Notes under the pieces: model-generated
The model's input: only the letters and a program-made list of their open reading frames with translations
What the model was told of the DNA's origin: nothing
The model's database searches: none
Shown: positions 1 through 7,286 of the stretch, piece after piece
Layout: every line of letters begins with the position of its first letter
Numbering within the stretch: the first letter of the stretch is position 1
Translations under genes and position numbers: made by a program
NCBI GenBank assembly: GCA_031287295.1
Contig: JAITTH010000162.1
Span: forward strand, 1-16,859
DNA: 16,859 nucleotides
DNA from: Eubacteriales Family XIII. Incertae Sedis bacterium
Lineage (GTDB): Bacteria; Bacillota; Clostridia; Peptostreptococcales; Anaerovoracaceae
Direction: 5' to 3'

Positions 1-808
1 AGACGCGATGTTGTTGTCTCAAATTGCGGAATGGGAATATCCTTCGCACAGACCCGACATCATTCTTGCGCTTGAAACCGGAATGGGGCGCCTCGGATTT
101 TTGAATCGTTCAGAAGACCTTTCCCAGATTTCCGACATCGCAGCCCTTCACAATCTGAATATTATGGGTGTCCTATCTCATTTTGCCGCATCTGAAATCG
201 GCGACCCACAGTATGCACAGGCGCAAATTCTGAAAATGAAATCCTTTACAGATGTTCTCAAAGACTATGGTGTCCACCCGGATTTTACGACCATGGCAAA
301 CAGTTCCGCCATTGTGAATTATCCGGAAGCGCATTACGACGCAGTAAGGCCGGGGATCACACTCTACGGGCTGCATCCCGGACCGGAAAACGACCGCAGC
401 GTTATGCCATTAAAGCCCGTCATGTCTGTAAAATCGAACCTCGTTTATCTCAAGCGCGTTCCGGCGGGTTTTTCGGTAAGCTACGGCATGACGTATACGA
501 CAGAACGCGAGAGTCTGATCGGCACTTTGCCTCTCGGCTATGCGGATGGATTGTTTCGTGTACTTTCCAATCGCGGGAGAGTCCTTGTAAATGGCGTGTA
601 TGCACCCATTGTGGGAAATGTTTGTATGGATCAGTGTTTGATTGATGTTACCGATGTGCCGGAAGTGAAGGAATACGACGAGGTCGTGCTCCTGGGAGAA
701 CAAGGTGGACTTAAGATTACCGCCGATGAACTCGCAACGCTCTGCAACACTATATCCTATGAAATCGTGTGCAGATTCGGCCAGCGCCTGCCGAGAATCT
801 ATAAATAA
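1..808 (+). CDS. alr: Alanine racemase, C-terminal part (5' end outside window)
   Basis: PLP-dependent enzyme interconverting L- and D-alanine, cytoplasmic, supplying D-Ala for peptidoglycan. The reading frame is open from base 2 to the TAA at 806-808, about 268 residues. The family is usually 370-390 residues, so roughly the first 110, including the PLP-binding lysine, lie upstream. Visible landmarks are TGMGRLGF (about 77-100), the HFA strand, the NSSA motif, RPGITLYG, the catalytic tyrosine in SYGMTYT (Tyr codon 482-484), GYADG and GNVCMDQ. The ending LPRIY is typical. Oddity: the position of the carbamylated lysine (K129 in the Geobacillus stearothermophilus enzyme) is Ala (codon 68-70), and the next-but-one Asp is Glu; see findings. 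The ATG at position 8 is internal, not the start. This is the only + strand gene and it converges on ychF. Confidence 0.95.
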   Translation, partial: DAMLLSQIAEWEYPSHRPDIILALETGMGRLGFLNRSEDLSQISDIAALHNLNIMGVLSHFAASEIGDPQYAQAQILKMKSFTDVLKDYGVHPDFTTMANSSAIVNYPEAHYDAVRPGITLYGLHPGPENDRSVMPLKPVMSVKSNLVYLKRVPAGFSVSYGMTYTTERESLIGTLPLGYADGLFRVLSNRGRVLVNGVYAPIVGNVCMDQCLIDVTDVPEVKEYDEVVLLGEQGGLKITADELATLCNTISYEIVCRFGQRLPRIYK

Positions 809-817
809 GAACCGGAA

Positions 818-842
818 GCGAAAGGGGATTGCCCTGATTCGC
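818..842. terminator. Small hairpin between convergent alr and ychF
   Basis: The 38-bp space between the alr and ychF stop codons contains an inverted repeat: GCGAA (818-822) pairs with TTCGC (838-842), and inside it AGGG (823-826) pairs with CCCT (832-835) around the loop GATTG, leaving a 2-nt GA bulge on the right arm. The location between two convergent genes suits a bidirectional terminator. There is no good T-run on either side; the - strand exit is only mildly T-rich (TTCCGGTTCTTATTT). It is therefore a weak candidate. Confidence 0.35.
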
Positions 843-846
843 GCGC

Positions 847-1938
847 TTAAACATTAAATAGGAAGTGGATGACGTCCCCGTCCTTCACGATGTATTCTTT
901 ACCCTCTGATCGCACAAGTCCTTTTTCGCGTGCAGCAGGAAGGCTGCCACATGCGATGAGGTTTTCATAGCTGATGGTCTCGGCACGAATGAATCCGCGC
1001 TCGAAATCGCTGTGGATTTTCCCTGCGGCTTCCGGCGCCTTCGCACCACGCCGTACGGTCCATGCCCGAACTTCCGGCTCCCCTGCGGTAAGAAACGAAA
1101 TGAGGTCGAGTAAGACATAGGACGTCTTTACGAGCTTATCCAGCCCGGATTCTTTCAGACCAAGCTCTTGCATGAACACCTGTCGTTCATCCTCGTCAAG
1201 CTCTGCAAGTTCTGCCTCCACCTTTGCAGAAACGACAACAACACGCGCGCCTTCCGCTTCGGCGATGGCACGTACCTGTGCCGTATACGCATTATCACCC
1301 TCATTGCCCACTTCTGCTTCCGCAATGTTCGCTGCGTAAATAACCGGCTTTGCTGTCAGCAAATCGAGTCCCGCGACAAAGCCTTTTTCCGTGTCATCTA
1401 AATCGAGTGCACGAATCGGTTTCCCCTCTTCCAGCGCACCTTTTATCTTGTTTAAGAAATCGATTTCCGCCTGAATCGATTTATCGCCTTTCAGCATTTT
1501 CACTGCCTTATCGAGACGTCGCTGCAAGAGCTCCAAATCGGAGAAAATCAGCTCTAGGTTGATGGTCTCAATGTCGGATGCCGGATTCGTTACCCCATCC
1601 ACATGGACGACATTCGGATCGTCGAAACAGCGAACCACATGAACAATGGCAGCGACTTCACGAATGTGCCCGAGAAATTTATTTCCGAGTCCTTCTCCCT
1701 TTGACGCGCCCCGTACGAGCCCTGCAATGTCATAAAATTCAATCGTGGTGTAAATCGTTTTCTTTGACTGATACATATCATGAAGCACGCGAAGACGTTC
1801 GTCGGGTACCGTAACCATTCCGACGTTCGGCTCAATGGTGCAAAAAGGATAATTAGACGCCTCCGCACCGGCGCTCGTGATGGCATTAAACAACGTACTC
1901 TTTCCGACATTCGGCAGTCCGACAATACCCAGTTTCAT
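847..1938 (-). CDS. ychF: YchF/OLA1-type ATPase of the Obg family
   Basis: 363-residue P-loop ATPase that binds ribosomes and is linked in other bacteria to stress responses and translation; cytoplasmic. The G1 loop is GLPNVGKS (residues 7-14), switch II/G3 is DIAG (70-73) followed by LVRGASKGEGLGN. The position of the usual NKxD is NIAE (204-207), the family feature that gives ATP rather than GTP preference. A TGS domain fills about residues 281-361 (SFLTAGEPEVRAW to GDVIHFLFNV). Length and both ends match the family. The ATG overlaps the lgt TGA in an ATGA arrangement, so translation is probably coupled to lgt. It is the last gene of the - strand array and its stop faces alr. Confidence 0.96.
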   Translation of the reverse strand: MKLGIVGLPNVGKSTLFNAITSAGAEASNYPFCTIEPNVGMVTVPDERLRVLHDMYQSKKTIYTTIEFYDIAGLVRGASKGEGLGNKFLGHIREVAAIVHVVRCFDDPNVVHVDGVTNPASDIETINLELIFSDLELLQRRLDKAVKMLKGDKSIQAEIDFLNKIKGALEEGKPIRALDLDDTEKGFVAGLDLLTAKPVIYAANIAEAEVGNEGDNAYTAQVRAIAEAEGARVVVVSAKVEAELAELDEDERQVFMQELGLKESGLDKLVKTSYVLLDLISFLTAGEPEVRAWTVRRGAKAPEAAGKIHSDFERGFIRAETISYENLIACGSLPAAREKGLVRSEGKEYIVKDGDVIHFLFNV

Positions 1939-2708
1939 GAGGCACTCCTTCTTTTTCGTGTCTTCTTATATTTCTTTTTGCGCCAAAGATAAATGTAGGC
2001 ACAGCCGGCAACGAAAAATGCAAGCGCAGAAAGTACCTGAGCCTGCCGTAAATGTTCTGTAAGCATAAGACTGTCTGTACGAAGACCTTCCACGAAAAAT
2101 CGTTCCAAGGAATAAAGAATCACATACAGTAAGAAGATTTGCCCGTGAAAGCTGCGTCTTCGATCTAAAAACTGCAAAAACAGGAACAACAAAAAACACC
2201 ATATGGATTCATACAAAAAAGTCGGATGAACTTTTTGTCCATCGATAATCTGTGCCCACGGCAAATCGGTCGGTCCGCCATAAGCCTCTTCGTTAAAGAA
2301 ATTGCCCCAGCGCCCAATCGCCTGTCCCAGTGGCACGGCAGAAGCAAACAAATCAAGCACGTTTAACGGTCGATCCTTCCAAATTTTGCACAGAATCAAT
2401 AGCACGATGAGTCCAAAGAGCAAACCGCCGTGAACAGCAAGTCCTCCTTCTCGGAGATTCAAAATCCGCCCGAGATCTTCCGAATAATACTCCCAACGGA
2501 AAAAGACATAGTACATCCGTGCGCCCACAATGCCACACAGGACAGCAATAATGCAGTAATTGAGAATGCGGTCGGAGGAAATCCGATGTGCAGGAGCACG
2601 TTTGGTGATTACAAGAATCGTAAGAACAATCCCCACCGTCAGAAAAACGCCGTACCAGAGGATGTCGATTCCAAAAAGCGAAATGGCAACGCGATCAGGT
2701 GCTTGCAT
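1935..2708 (-). CDS. lgt: Prolipoprotein diacylglyceryl transferase
   Basis: Integral membrane enzyme that moves diacylglycerol from phosphatidylglycerol to the lipobox cysteine of prolipoproteins, the first step of lipoprotein maturation. From the chosen ATG it has 257 residues with several hydrophobic segments (about 17-35, 49-70, 92-108, 168-182, 189-205, 223-241). Family motifs are GGLAVHGGLLFG (His93), GRWGNFFNEEAYG (133-143, containing the signature Arg133 and Asn136), HPTFLYES (161-168) and the late ERFFVEGLRTD. The C-terminus is a basic cytoplasmic tail. The start is set at ATG 2708 because GGGAGA (2715-2720) lies 6-7 nt upstream; an in-frame TTG two codons earlier (2714) would sit on top of that site. 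It overlaps the end of rpe by 14 nt and ychF by 4 nt. The pairing with cardiolipin synthase and PrkC in one array gives the unit a cell-envelope flavour. Confidence 0.95.
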   Translation of the reverse strand: MQAPDRVAISLFGIDILWYGVFLTVGIVLTILVITKRAPAHRISSDRILNYCIIAVLCGIVGARMYYVFFRWEYYSEDLGRILNLREGGLAVHGGLLFGLIVLLILCKIWKDRPLNVLDLFASAVPLGQAIGRWGNFFNEEAYGGPTDLPWAQIIDGQKVHPTFLYESIWCFLLFLFLQFLDRRRSFHGQIFLLYVILYSLERFFVEGLRTDSLMLTEHLRQAQVLSALAFFVAGCAYIYLWRKKKYKKTRKRRSAS

Positions 2709-3357
2709 TTGCAATCTCCCGAATTTTGAGCAGTGCTGCCAGCGGATCTTTTACAGAATAAATGGCGGAGCCGACAACGACGATATCCGCACCCGCGTCA
2801 AAAACCTCTCGAACATTTTGTGCATCCACACCGCCATCGACGCTAATCTCAAACGAGCTGCCCGTCTGATCACGCAACGCAGCAAGCCTGCGAATTTTCT
2901 CGAGTGCGGAAGGAATGAATCTCTGCCCGGAATAGCCGGGATTCACAGACATAACGAGCACTCGATCGACTGAATCAAGCACATATTCTATAGATTCCGG
3001 TCTGGTTGCAGGGTTTAAGGCAACACCGCTTTTTATACCAAAAGAACGAATGAAACTGAGGGTACGTTCGAGATGTCTCACCGCTTCCTGATGCACCGTA
3101 ATACAGTCCGTTCCCGGAGCTGCAAGGCTTTCGACTTGACGGTCCGCAGCAACCGCCATGATGTGTGTATCCAATGGCAGTTTCGTTTTCTTCGAAAGTG
3201 AGGAGACCACCGGAACACCAAAGCTGATGTTCGGGACAAACACCCCGTCCATCACATCCATATGTAAAAAATCTGCGCCACCCTCTTCTGCAATGGCGAC
3301 TGAACGCTCCAAACAGAAAAAATCTGCTGCAAGCAATGAGACTGTAATTTTAGGCAT
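2695..3357 (-). CDS. rpe: Ribulose-phosphate 3-epimerase
   Basis: Interconverts D-ribulose 5-phosphate and D-xylulose 5-phosphate in the pentose phosphate pathway; cytoplasmic (beta/alpha)8 barrel needing a divalent metal. 220 residues, the normal length. Metal and catalytic residues are all present: His32 and Asp34 in HMDVMDG, His65 in LDTHIM, and Asp174 in SVDGGV. The phosphate-binding part is VNPGYSGQRF (more often VNPGFGGQ) and GSAIYS near the end. The start is ATG 3357: the frame stays open upstream to 3606, but that extension is the complement of rsgA coding and has no family similarity, while ATG 3357 has GGGAG 6 nt upstream. It overlaps rsgA by 8 nt and lgt by 14 nt, implying coupled translation. 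It directly follows rsgA, as in many Bacillota. Confidence 0.96.
   Translation of the reverse strand: MPKITVSLLAADFFCLERSVAIAEEGGADFLHMDVMDGVFVPNISFGVPVVSSLSKKTKLPLDTHIMAVAADRQVESLAAPGTDCITVHQEAVRHLERTLSFIRSFGIKSGVALNPATRPESIEYVLDSVDRVLVMSVNPGYSGQRFIPSALEKIRRLAALRDQTGSSFEISVDGGVDAQNVREVFDAGADIVVVGSAIYSVKDPLAALLKIREIANAST
2715..2720 (-). promoter_or_regulatory. Ribosome binding site that fixes the lgt start
   Basis: On the - strand GGGAGA precedes the ATG at 2708 by 6 nt. The site lies inside the last codons of rpe, so lgt translation starts from within the rpe reading frame. It supports ATG 2708 over the in-frame TTG at 2714. Confidence 0.6.
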
Positions 3358-4225
3358 GAAACACTCCCTTTTTTTTCGCTTCTTCCAACATTTTAACATA
3401 GGATGCGTATCTGGAGGGCGCAATCTGTCCGGATGCGACCGCACTTCGTACCGCACAATCCGGTTCATGTACATGGAAGCAATCGTCAAAACGGCAAGAA
3501 GCACGAAGTCTGGCGAGTTCCGGAAACAGTTGGTCCAGGTTTTCCGGTTCCTCTGCAACGATTTCGAAAGCCGTGTAACCCGGTGTATCGAAAATCCTCG
3601 CGCCAAAATCGGTCTCGAAAATTTCCACGTGTCGCGTCGTATTTCGCCCTCGACCGGTTTTGCGACTCACCCGATCCGTTTTGATTTCATTCTGTCCGGT
3701 AAGCGCCGCAATGATACTCGATTTGCCGACGCCGGAAGGACCGGAAAATGCCGCCGTCCTATCGCGAAGACGCTCCCGGAGCGTTTCAATGCCCTCGCCC
3801 GTCGCAGCGCTGACACGCAGGACAGGATACAGATGCGCGTAGATTTTTTCCAGAGCCAAAACCCTCTCAAAGTGCGAATCCAAATCGCATTTGTTGACAC
3901 ACAACAAAACGTCTACGGACGCCGCCTCGGCAACCGCGCAAAACCGATCCAGCACTTCCGGGTTTGCTGCCGGGTCTCGCACAGAGATGACGGTGACAAA
4001 AAGATCGATGTTCGCAATGGGCGGACGCACAAATTCGTTTTGGCGTGCCTCTATGGAATCCACAACACCTTCTTCCTCATCTTGAATGAGAATGTCCACC
4101 CAGTCGCCGACAAGAGGAGAAATCCCTTCTTTTTTAAAGATCCCACGCGCACGGCAACTGAAGGTTCCTACCTCGGTCTTTACATAGTAGAATCCCGACA
4201 ATGCTTTTACGATTTGCCCCCTCAT
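3350..4225 (-). CDS. rsgA: Ribosome small-subunit GTPase RsgA (YloQ/YjeQ type)
   Basis: Circularly permuted GTPase that tests and releases late 30S ribosomal subunits. Numbering here is from the longer ATG at 4240 (296 residues): an N-terminal OB fold begins at GQIVKALSGFYYV; the GTPase motifs come in permuted order, with G4 NKCD (116-119), then G1 GPSGVGKS (167-174), switch I GRGRNTTRHV (197-206) and G3 DTPG (218-221). A C-terminal zinc knuckle has Cys249, Cys254, His256 and Cys262. I prefer ATG 4225 (291 residues) because GGAGG lies 4 nt upstream and family members start close to that point; ATG 4240, 8 nt after prkC, remains possible. The switch I His of the family (HTT) is Asn200 here; see findings. 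It sits between prkC and rpe as is usual in Bacillota and overlaps rpe by 8 nt. Confidence 0.95.
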   Translation of the reverse strand: MRGQIVKALSGFYYVKTEVGTFSCRARGIFKKEGISPLVGDWVDILIQDEEEGVVDSIEARQNEFVRPPIANIDLFVTVISVRDPAANPEVLDRFCAVAEAASVDVLLCVNKCDLDSHFERVLALEKIYAHLYPVLRVSAATGEGIETLRERLRDRTAAFSGPSGVGKSSIIAALTGQNEIKTDRVSRKTGRGRNTTRHVEIFETDFGARIFDTPGYTAFEIVAEEPENLDQLFPELARLRASCRFDDCFHVHEPDCAVRSAVASGQIAPSRYASYVKMLEEAKKKGVFHA

Positions 4226-4229
4226 GATG

Positions 4230-4234
4230 CCTCC
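4230..4234 (-). promoter_or_regulatory. Ribosome binding site favouring the shorter rsgA start
   Basis: GGAGG on the - strand, 4 nt before ATG 4225. The competing ATG 4240 has only an imperfect AAGGTGG very close to it. The spacing of 4 is short, so the choice is a preference, not a proof. Confidence 0.45.
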
Positions 4235-4248
4235 ACGCATTCACCACC

Positions 4249-6510
4249 TTAGGGCGTGGATGTGGCAGGTGGCGTGGTTACAATACTCGGGTCGGGGCCC
4301 TCAATCACAATCGTAACGGTGCTACCACGAGAAACAACCCCACTCGAAGGACTTTGGCTTATGACCAAACCGCTTCCACTTGCATCACCGCTATACGAGA
4401 CAGAAACATACAGACCTACCCCACCAAGGATTGTCTTCGCTTGCGTCTCCGTTAATCCGACAACAGAATATTTGGATAGATCCACATCGTATGGTCTCGG
4501 ATTCTGCGGTGTACTGTTCGAATCGTTCGGATCGCTTCCTGCCGCAATTTCTTCTTCATCCGAGGACCCGTCGCCATCACTGTCTTTGGGTGGTTCTTTG
4601 CCTTGGCTGACAACGAATCCGATGGACGTACCCTGATCCACTTCCGATCCCGGACTGAGTCCCTGCCGAATGACAATACCCTTTGCAACGGTATCGCTAT
4701 ACTCATAGCCTACGCTGCCAAACAGCCCAACATCTTGCAGGACAATCAAGGCCTCACCCTCCGAACGCCCGACAAGATTCGGAACCGTCGTGATGTTCGC
4801 CCGTGAGCCATTGCTGATGACAATATCGATAACCGAGCCCTTCTTCAGCTTCGTTCCGCCTGTCGGAGACTGACCAATGACGGTGCCTTCGGTTCGATCA
4901 CTATCTTCATAGCGTACATTACCGACAACGTAGCCATACTGTTGTATCGTATATTCCGCACTTTCGCGAGACTTCCCGAGAAGATCCGGAACCAACTCGG
5001 TACGGTCTTGCTCTTTCTGTTTGCCCTTACTCATGATCACGGTAATCGTGCCACCCTTCTTAAGGCGCTGTCCCCGCTTCGGGCTCTGTGAAATGATTTT
5101 ACCCGATGCGACCGTCTCGCTAAATTCTTTATCTTCAATTTCGATGACGAAACCTTTTTCCTTTGCAAGGGTATCCGCTTCGTCCTGCGTGAGCCCGACA
5201 AACTGTGGCACCTGTTGCGCATGATCCGAAAGAATCCACGTTACGCCAAGGTATAAGGGGTAACATAACGCAAGAGAAAGAACGATCGCCGAAAGAACGC
5301 CCCAAATTTTAAACTTTTTAAAACGAGGATCCTTCGCCGGATTCTTTTGGATTTTCATCTGTTTCTTTTCTCTCTTACTGATGGCGCCTGCGCCTTTGCG
5401 AATCGCGTTCTCTTTCTCATTCGTTTCGTCCGGGTCATCGGCAGAAAAGTTTTCTGAGATTTCCGGATTCTCTTCGGGTTCCGATTCCCAACCCCAATCG
5501 TCATTGACACGGCTCCGCCCATCATCGGGAAAAGAGCCGGTTTCATATCCATCATCGTAATCGTCTCTGCCGTGTTCCGGGGCATAAAAATCATCGACCG
5601 CTTCCGGCGGATTCACCTCATCTGCAAACGTAAGCGGTGCGATGGTTGATCTCACGTATTGCGACATTTCCGGATCGGAAATGAGCCCGGTAACATAATC
5701 TACGTTGGCAAGCGCATCGTACATTTCGCCCACGGTTTTGAAGCGGTTTACCTGATACTTCTCCGTTGCTTTTGCAATAATCTGCTCCAGTCCCGGCGGT
5801 ACACCACCCACCATCTTCGAAGGCGGAATCATCGGGTCGTTCATGTGCATAACCGCAATCGCCACAGGCGTATCCGCATCAAAAGGAACCTTCCCTGTAA
5901 GCATTTCGTACAGCACGATTCCCAGCGAATAGATGTCGGACTTTTCATCCACAAACTGTCCGCGCCCTTGCTCCGGAGAGAAGTAGTGCACGGAGCCGAT
6001 GATCACATCCGATTCTTTTGCGTTTTGACGATCTGTTGCGGCACCGGCAATACCGAAATCCGTAATTTTTGCCATTCCGTCATCGGTAATGAGAATGTTA
6101 TGCGGCTTTACATCGCGATGCACAACATTGTTCTTATGCGCTTCGCGAAGTGCTGCGGCAACCTGCATTCCGATGCGAATCGTATCCCGAAAATCCATCG
6201 GCGCATAATCGCGAATGATATCGGAAAGCGGTCTTCCCTCAACAAGCTCCATCACGATGTAGTACATGTTGCCTTCTTTTCCGACATCAAAAATACTGAC
6301 GATGTTCGGATGGGTTAAACTGGCAGCAGCTCTGGACTCCCGCCTGAAATTGTCTACAAATGCTGCATCGCTCACAAATTCAGGTCTTAGAATTTTAATG
6401 GCAACCAACCGATCGAGCAATTTATCCCGAGCTCTGTAAACAACGGCCATTCCGCCGCCACCGATTTTATCCAAAATCTCATATCTGCCTGCAAGCACTT
6501 TTGAACCCAT
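4249..6510 (-). CDS. prkC: PASTA-domain Ser/Thr protein kinase (PrkC/StkP type)
   Basis: Membrane kinase that senses muropeptides or lipid II outside and phosphorylates cell-wall, division and translation proteins inside. 753 residues. Kinase domain about 10-270: glycine loop IGGGGMAVVY, Lys39 in VAIKIL, catalytic loop HRDVKPHN (131-138), DFG at 151-153, and SPEQ in the activation segment; all key residues are present. Next come a strongly acidic linker (about 296-367), a basic juxtamembrane stretch (about 371-401), a single membrane helix (402-427), and outside four PASTA repeats at about 431-496, 505-568, 574-637 and 679-738. Between repeats 3 and 4 lies an Asp-rich EF-hand-like loop (643-666), described separately. 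The tail is Thr/Pro-rich. ATG 6510 has AGAGG 9 nt upstream and lies 12 nt after prpC, its phosphatase partner. Confidence 0.97.
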   Translation of the reverse strand: MGSKVLAGRYEILDKIGGGGMAVVYRARDKLLDRLVAIKILRPEFVSDAAFVDNFRRESRAAASLTHPNIVSIFDVGKEGNMYYIVMELVEGRPLSDIIRDYAPMDFRDTIRIGMQVAAALREAHKNNVVHRDVKPHNILITDDGMAKITDFGIAGAATDRQNAKESDVIIGSVHYFSPEQGRGQFVDEKSDIYSLGIVLYEMLTGKVPFDADTPVAIAVMHMNDPMIPPSKMVGGVPPGLEQIIAKATEKYQVNRFKTVGEMYDALANVDYVTGLISDPEMSQYVRSTIAPLTFADEVNPPEAVDDFYAPEHGRDDYDDGYETGSFPDDGRSRVNDDWGWESEPEENPEISENFSADDPDETNEKENAIRKGAGAISKREKKQMKIQKNPAKDPRFKKFKIWGVLSAIVLSLALCYPLYLGVTWILSDHAQQVPQFVGLTQDEADTLAKEKGFVIEIEDKEFSETVASGKIISQSPKRGQRLKKGGTITVIMSKGKQKEQDRTELVPDLLGKSRESAEYTIQQYGYVVGNVRYEDSDRTEGTVIGQSPTGGTKLKKGSVIDIVISNGSRANITTVPNLVGRSEGEALIVLQDVGLFGSVGYEYSDTVAKGIVIRQGLSPGSEVDQGTSIGFVVSQGKEPPKDSDGDGSSDEEEIAAGSDPNDSNSTPQNPRPYDVDLSKYSVVGLTETQAKTILGGVGLYVSVSYSGDASGSGLVISQSPSSGVVSRGSTVTIVIEGPDPSIVTTPPATSTP
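4513..4584 (-). other. TSP3/EF-hand-like calcium-loop motif inside PrkC
   Basis: PrkC residues 643-666. The segment matches D-x-D-x-D-G-x-x-D-x-x-E exactly (Asp643, Asp645, Asp647, Gly648, Asp651, Glu654) and continues IAAGSDPNDSNS, the pattern of bacterial thrombospondin type 3-like repeats. A Pro/Asn/Ser-rich spacer follows before PASTA 4. By position it lies outside the cell, in the wall zone. Calcium binding is inferred from the pattern only. Confidence 0.75.
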
Positions 6511-6522
6511 AAACGCTAACCT

Positions 6523-7269
6523 CTAAATCTCGATACAAATTACTGTAGTGTTATCTCTTCCACCGCGTCCATTTGCGGCATTTACAAGCTTCATGCAAAG
6601 ATCATCCATGTCGTCTTCCGTGTTGACAATCGCAAGAATCTCTTCATCGGAAAGCTCTCCGTGAAGACCATCCGTGCAAAGCAACACACGGTCCTTTGGC
6701 ACAATGTCAAAATCATAAAAATCAGGCTCAACGGCACCTTCCGCGCCAAGGGCACGGGTGATGACATTTTTGTTCGGATGCATTGCCGCTTCTGCAAGAG
6801 ACAAAGTTCCCGCATGAATCAACTTGTTGATGTACGTATGGTCCTCTGTGAGCTGCATTATCTCACCATCCCGAACGATATAGGCACGACTGTCTCCAAC
6901 ATTTGTGATGTAAAGCTTACCACCATCCATGTACGCAGATACGGCAGTGGTCGCCATTCCGCTGAGTTGTGGCTTGTGATGCGCCATCGACAAAATCTCG
7001 TTGTTTACCTTACGGAAGCAACGCAAGAAATAGCTTCGAAACCAGTTATTCCTGTATTTACCTTCGAGGTTGTCTGCCGCACCGATCGGGTTTGCCTTAA
7101 AAAACGTTTCGATGCTGTGAACGGCTTTACGGCTCGCCACTTCTCCTGAATTTGCACCGCCCACGCCATCGGCAACAACAAATAAATTCGCGCGCGGCAA
7201 TACAAGCAAGGCATCTTCATTGTCGCGTCGTACTTTCCCGATATCTGTTCTGAATCCGAACTTGAGCAT
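6523..7269 (-). CDS. prpC: PP2C-family protein phosphatase (PrpC/Stp)
   Basis: Soluble Mn/Mg-dependent Ser/Thr phosphatase that reverses PrkC phosphorylation, including the kinase itself. 248 residues, the normal length for bacterial Stp. Metal-centre motifs are RDNED (15-19), VADGVGG with Asp34, the GMATT strand, VGDSRAY (124-130), TEDH (141-144), CTDGL (198-202) and GGRDN with Asp239. The usual DGMGG has Val in place of Met, a conservative change. The ATG at 7269 has GGGGA 5 nt upstream. It follows rsmB by 17 nt and precedes prkC by 12 nt, the standard phosphatase-kinase pair. Confidence 0.96.
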   Translation of the reverse strand: MLKFGFRTDIGKVRRDNEDALLVLPRANLFVVADGVGGANSGEVASRKAVHSIETFFKANPIGAADNLEGKYRNNWFRSYFLRCFRKVNNEILSMAHHKPQLSGMATTAVSAYMDGGKLYITNVGDSRAYIVRDGEIMQLTEDHTYINKLIHAGTLSLAEAAMHPNKNVITRALGAEGAVEPDFYDFDIVPKDRVLLCTDGLHGELSDEEILAIVNTEDDMDDLCMKLVNAANGRGGRDNTTVICIEI

Positions 7270-7286
7270 CTACATCCCCAATCGTT

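Noticed and set aside
3358..3606. N-terminal extension of rpe by 83 residues
   Set aside because: The extension is the antisense-frame reading across rsgA, lacks epimerase similarity, and the internal ATG at 3357 has a good ribosome site.
3158..4252. A 364-codon open frame on the + strand opposite rsgA and rpe
   Set aside because: It lies entirely antisense to two well-supported genes, shows no family motif, and is rich in Arg/Cys/His runs typical of shadow translation.
5659..6318. A 219-codon + strand open frame opposite the PrkC kinase domain
   Set aside because: It is a complement-frame shadow of conserved kinase codons, and its composition (many His, Arg and Asn) is not protein-like.
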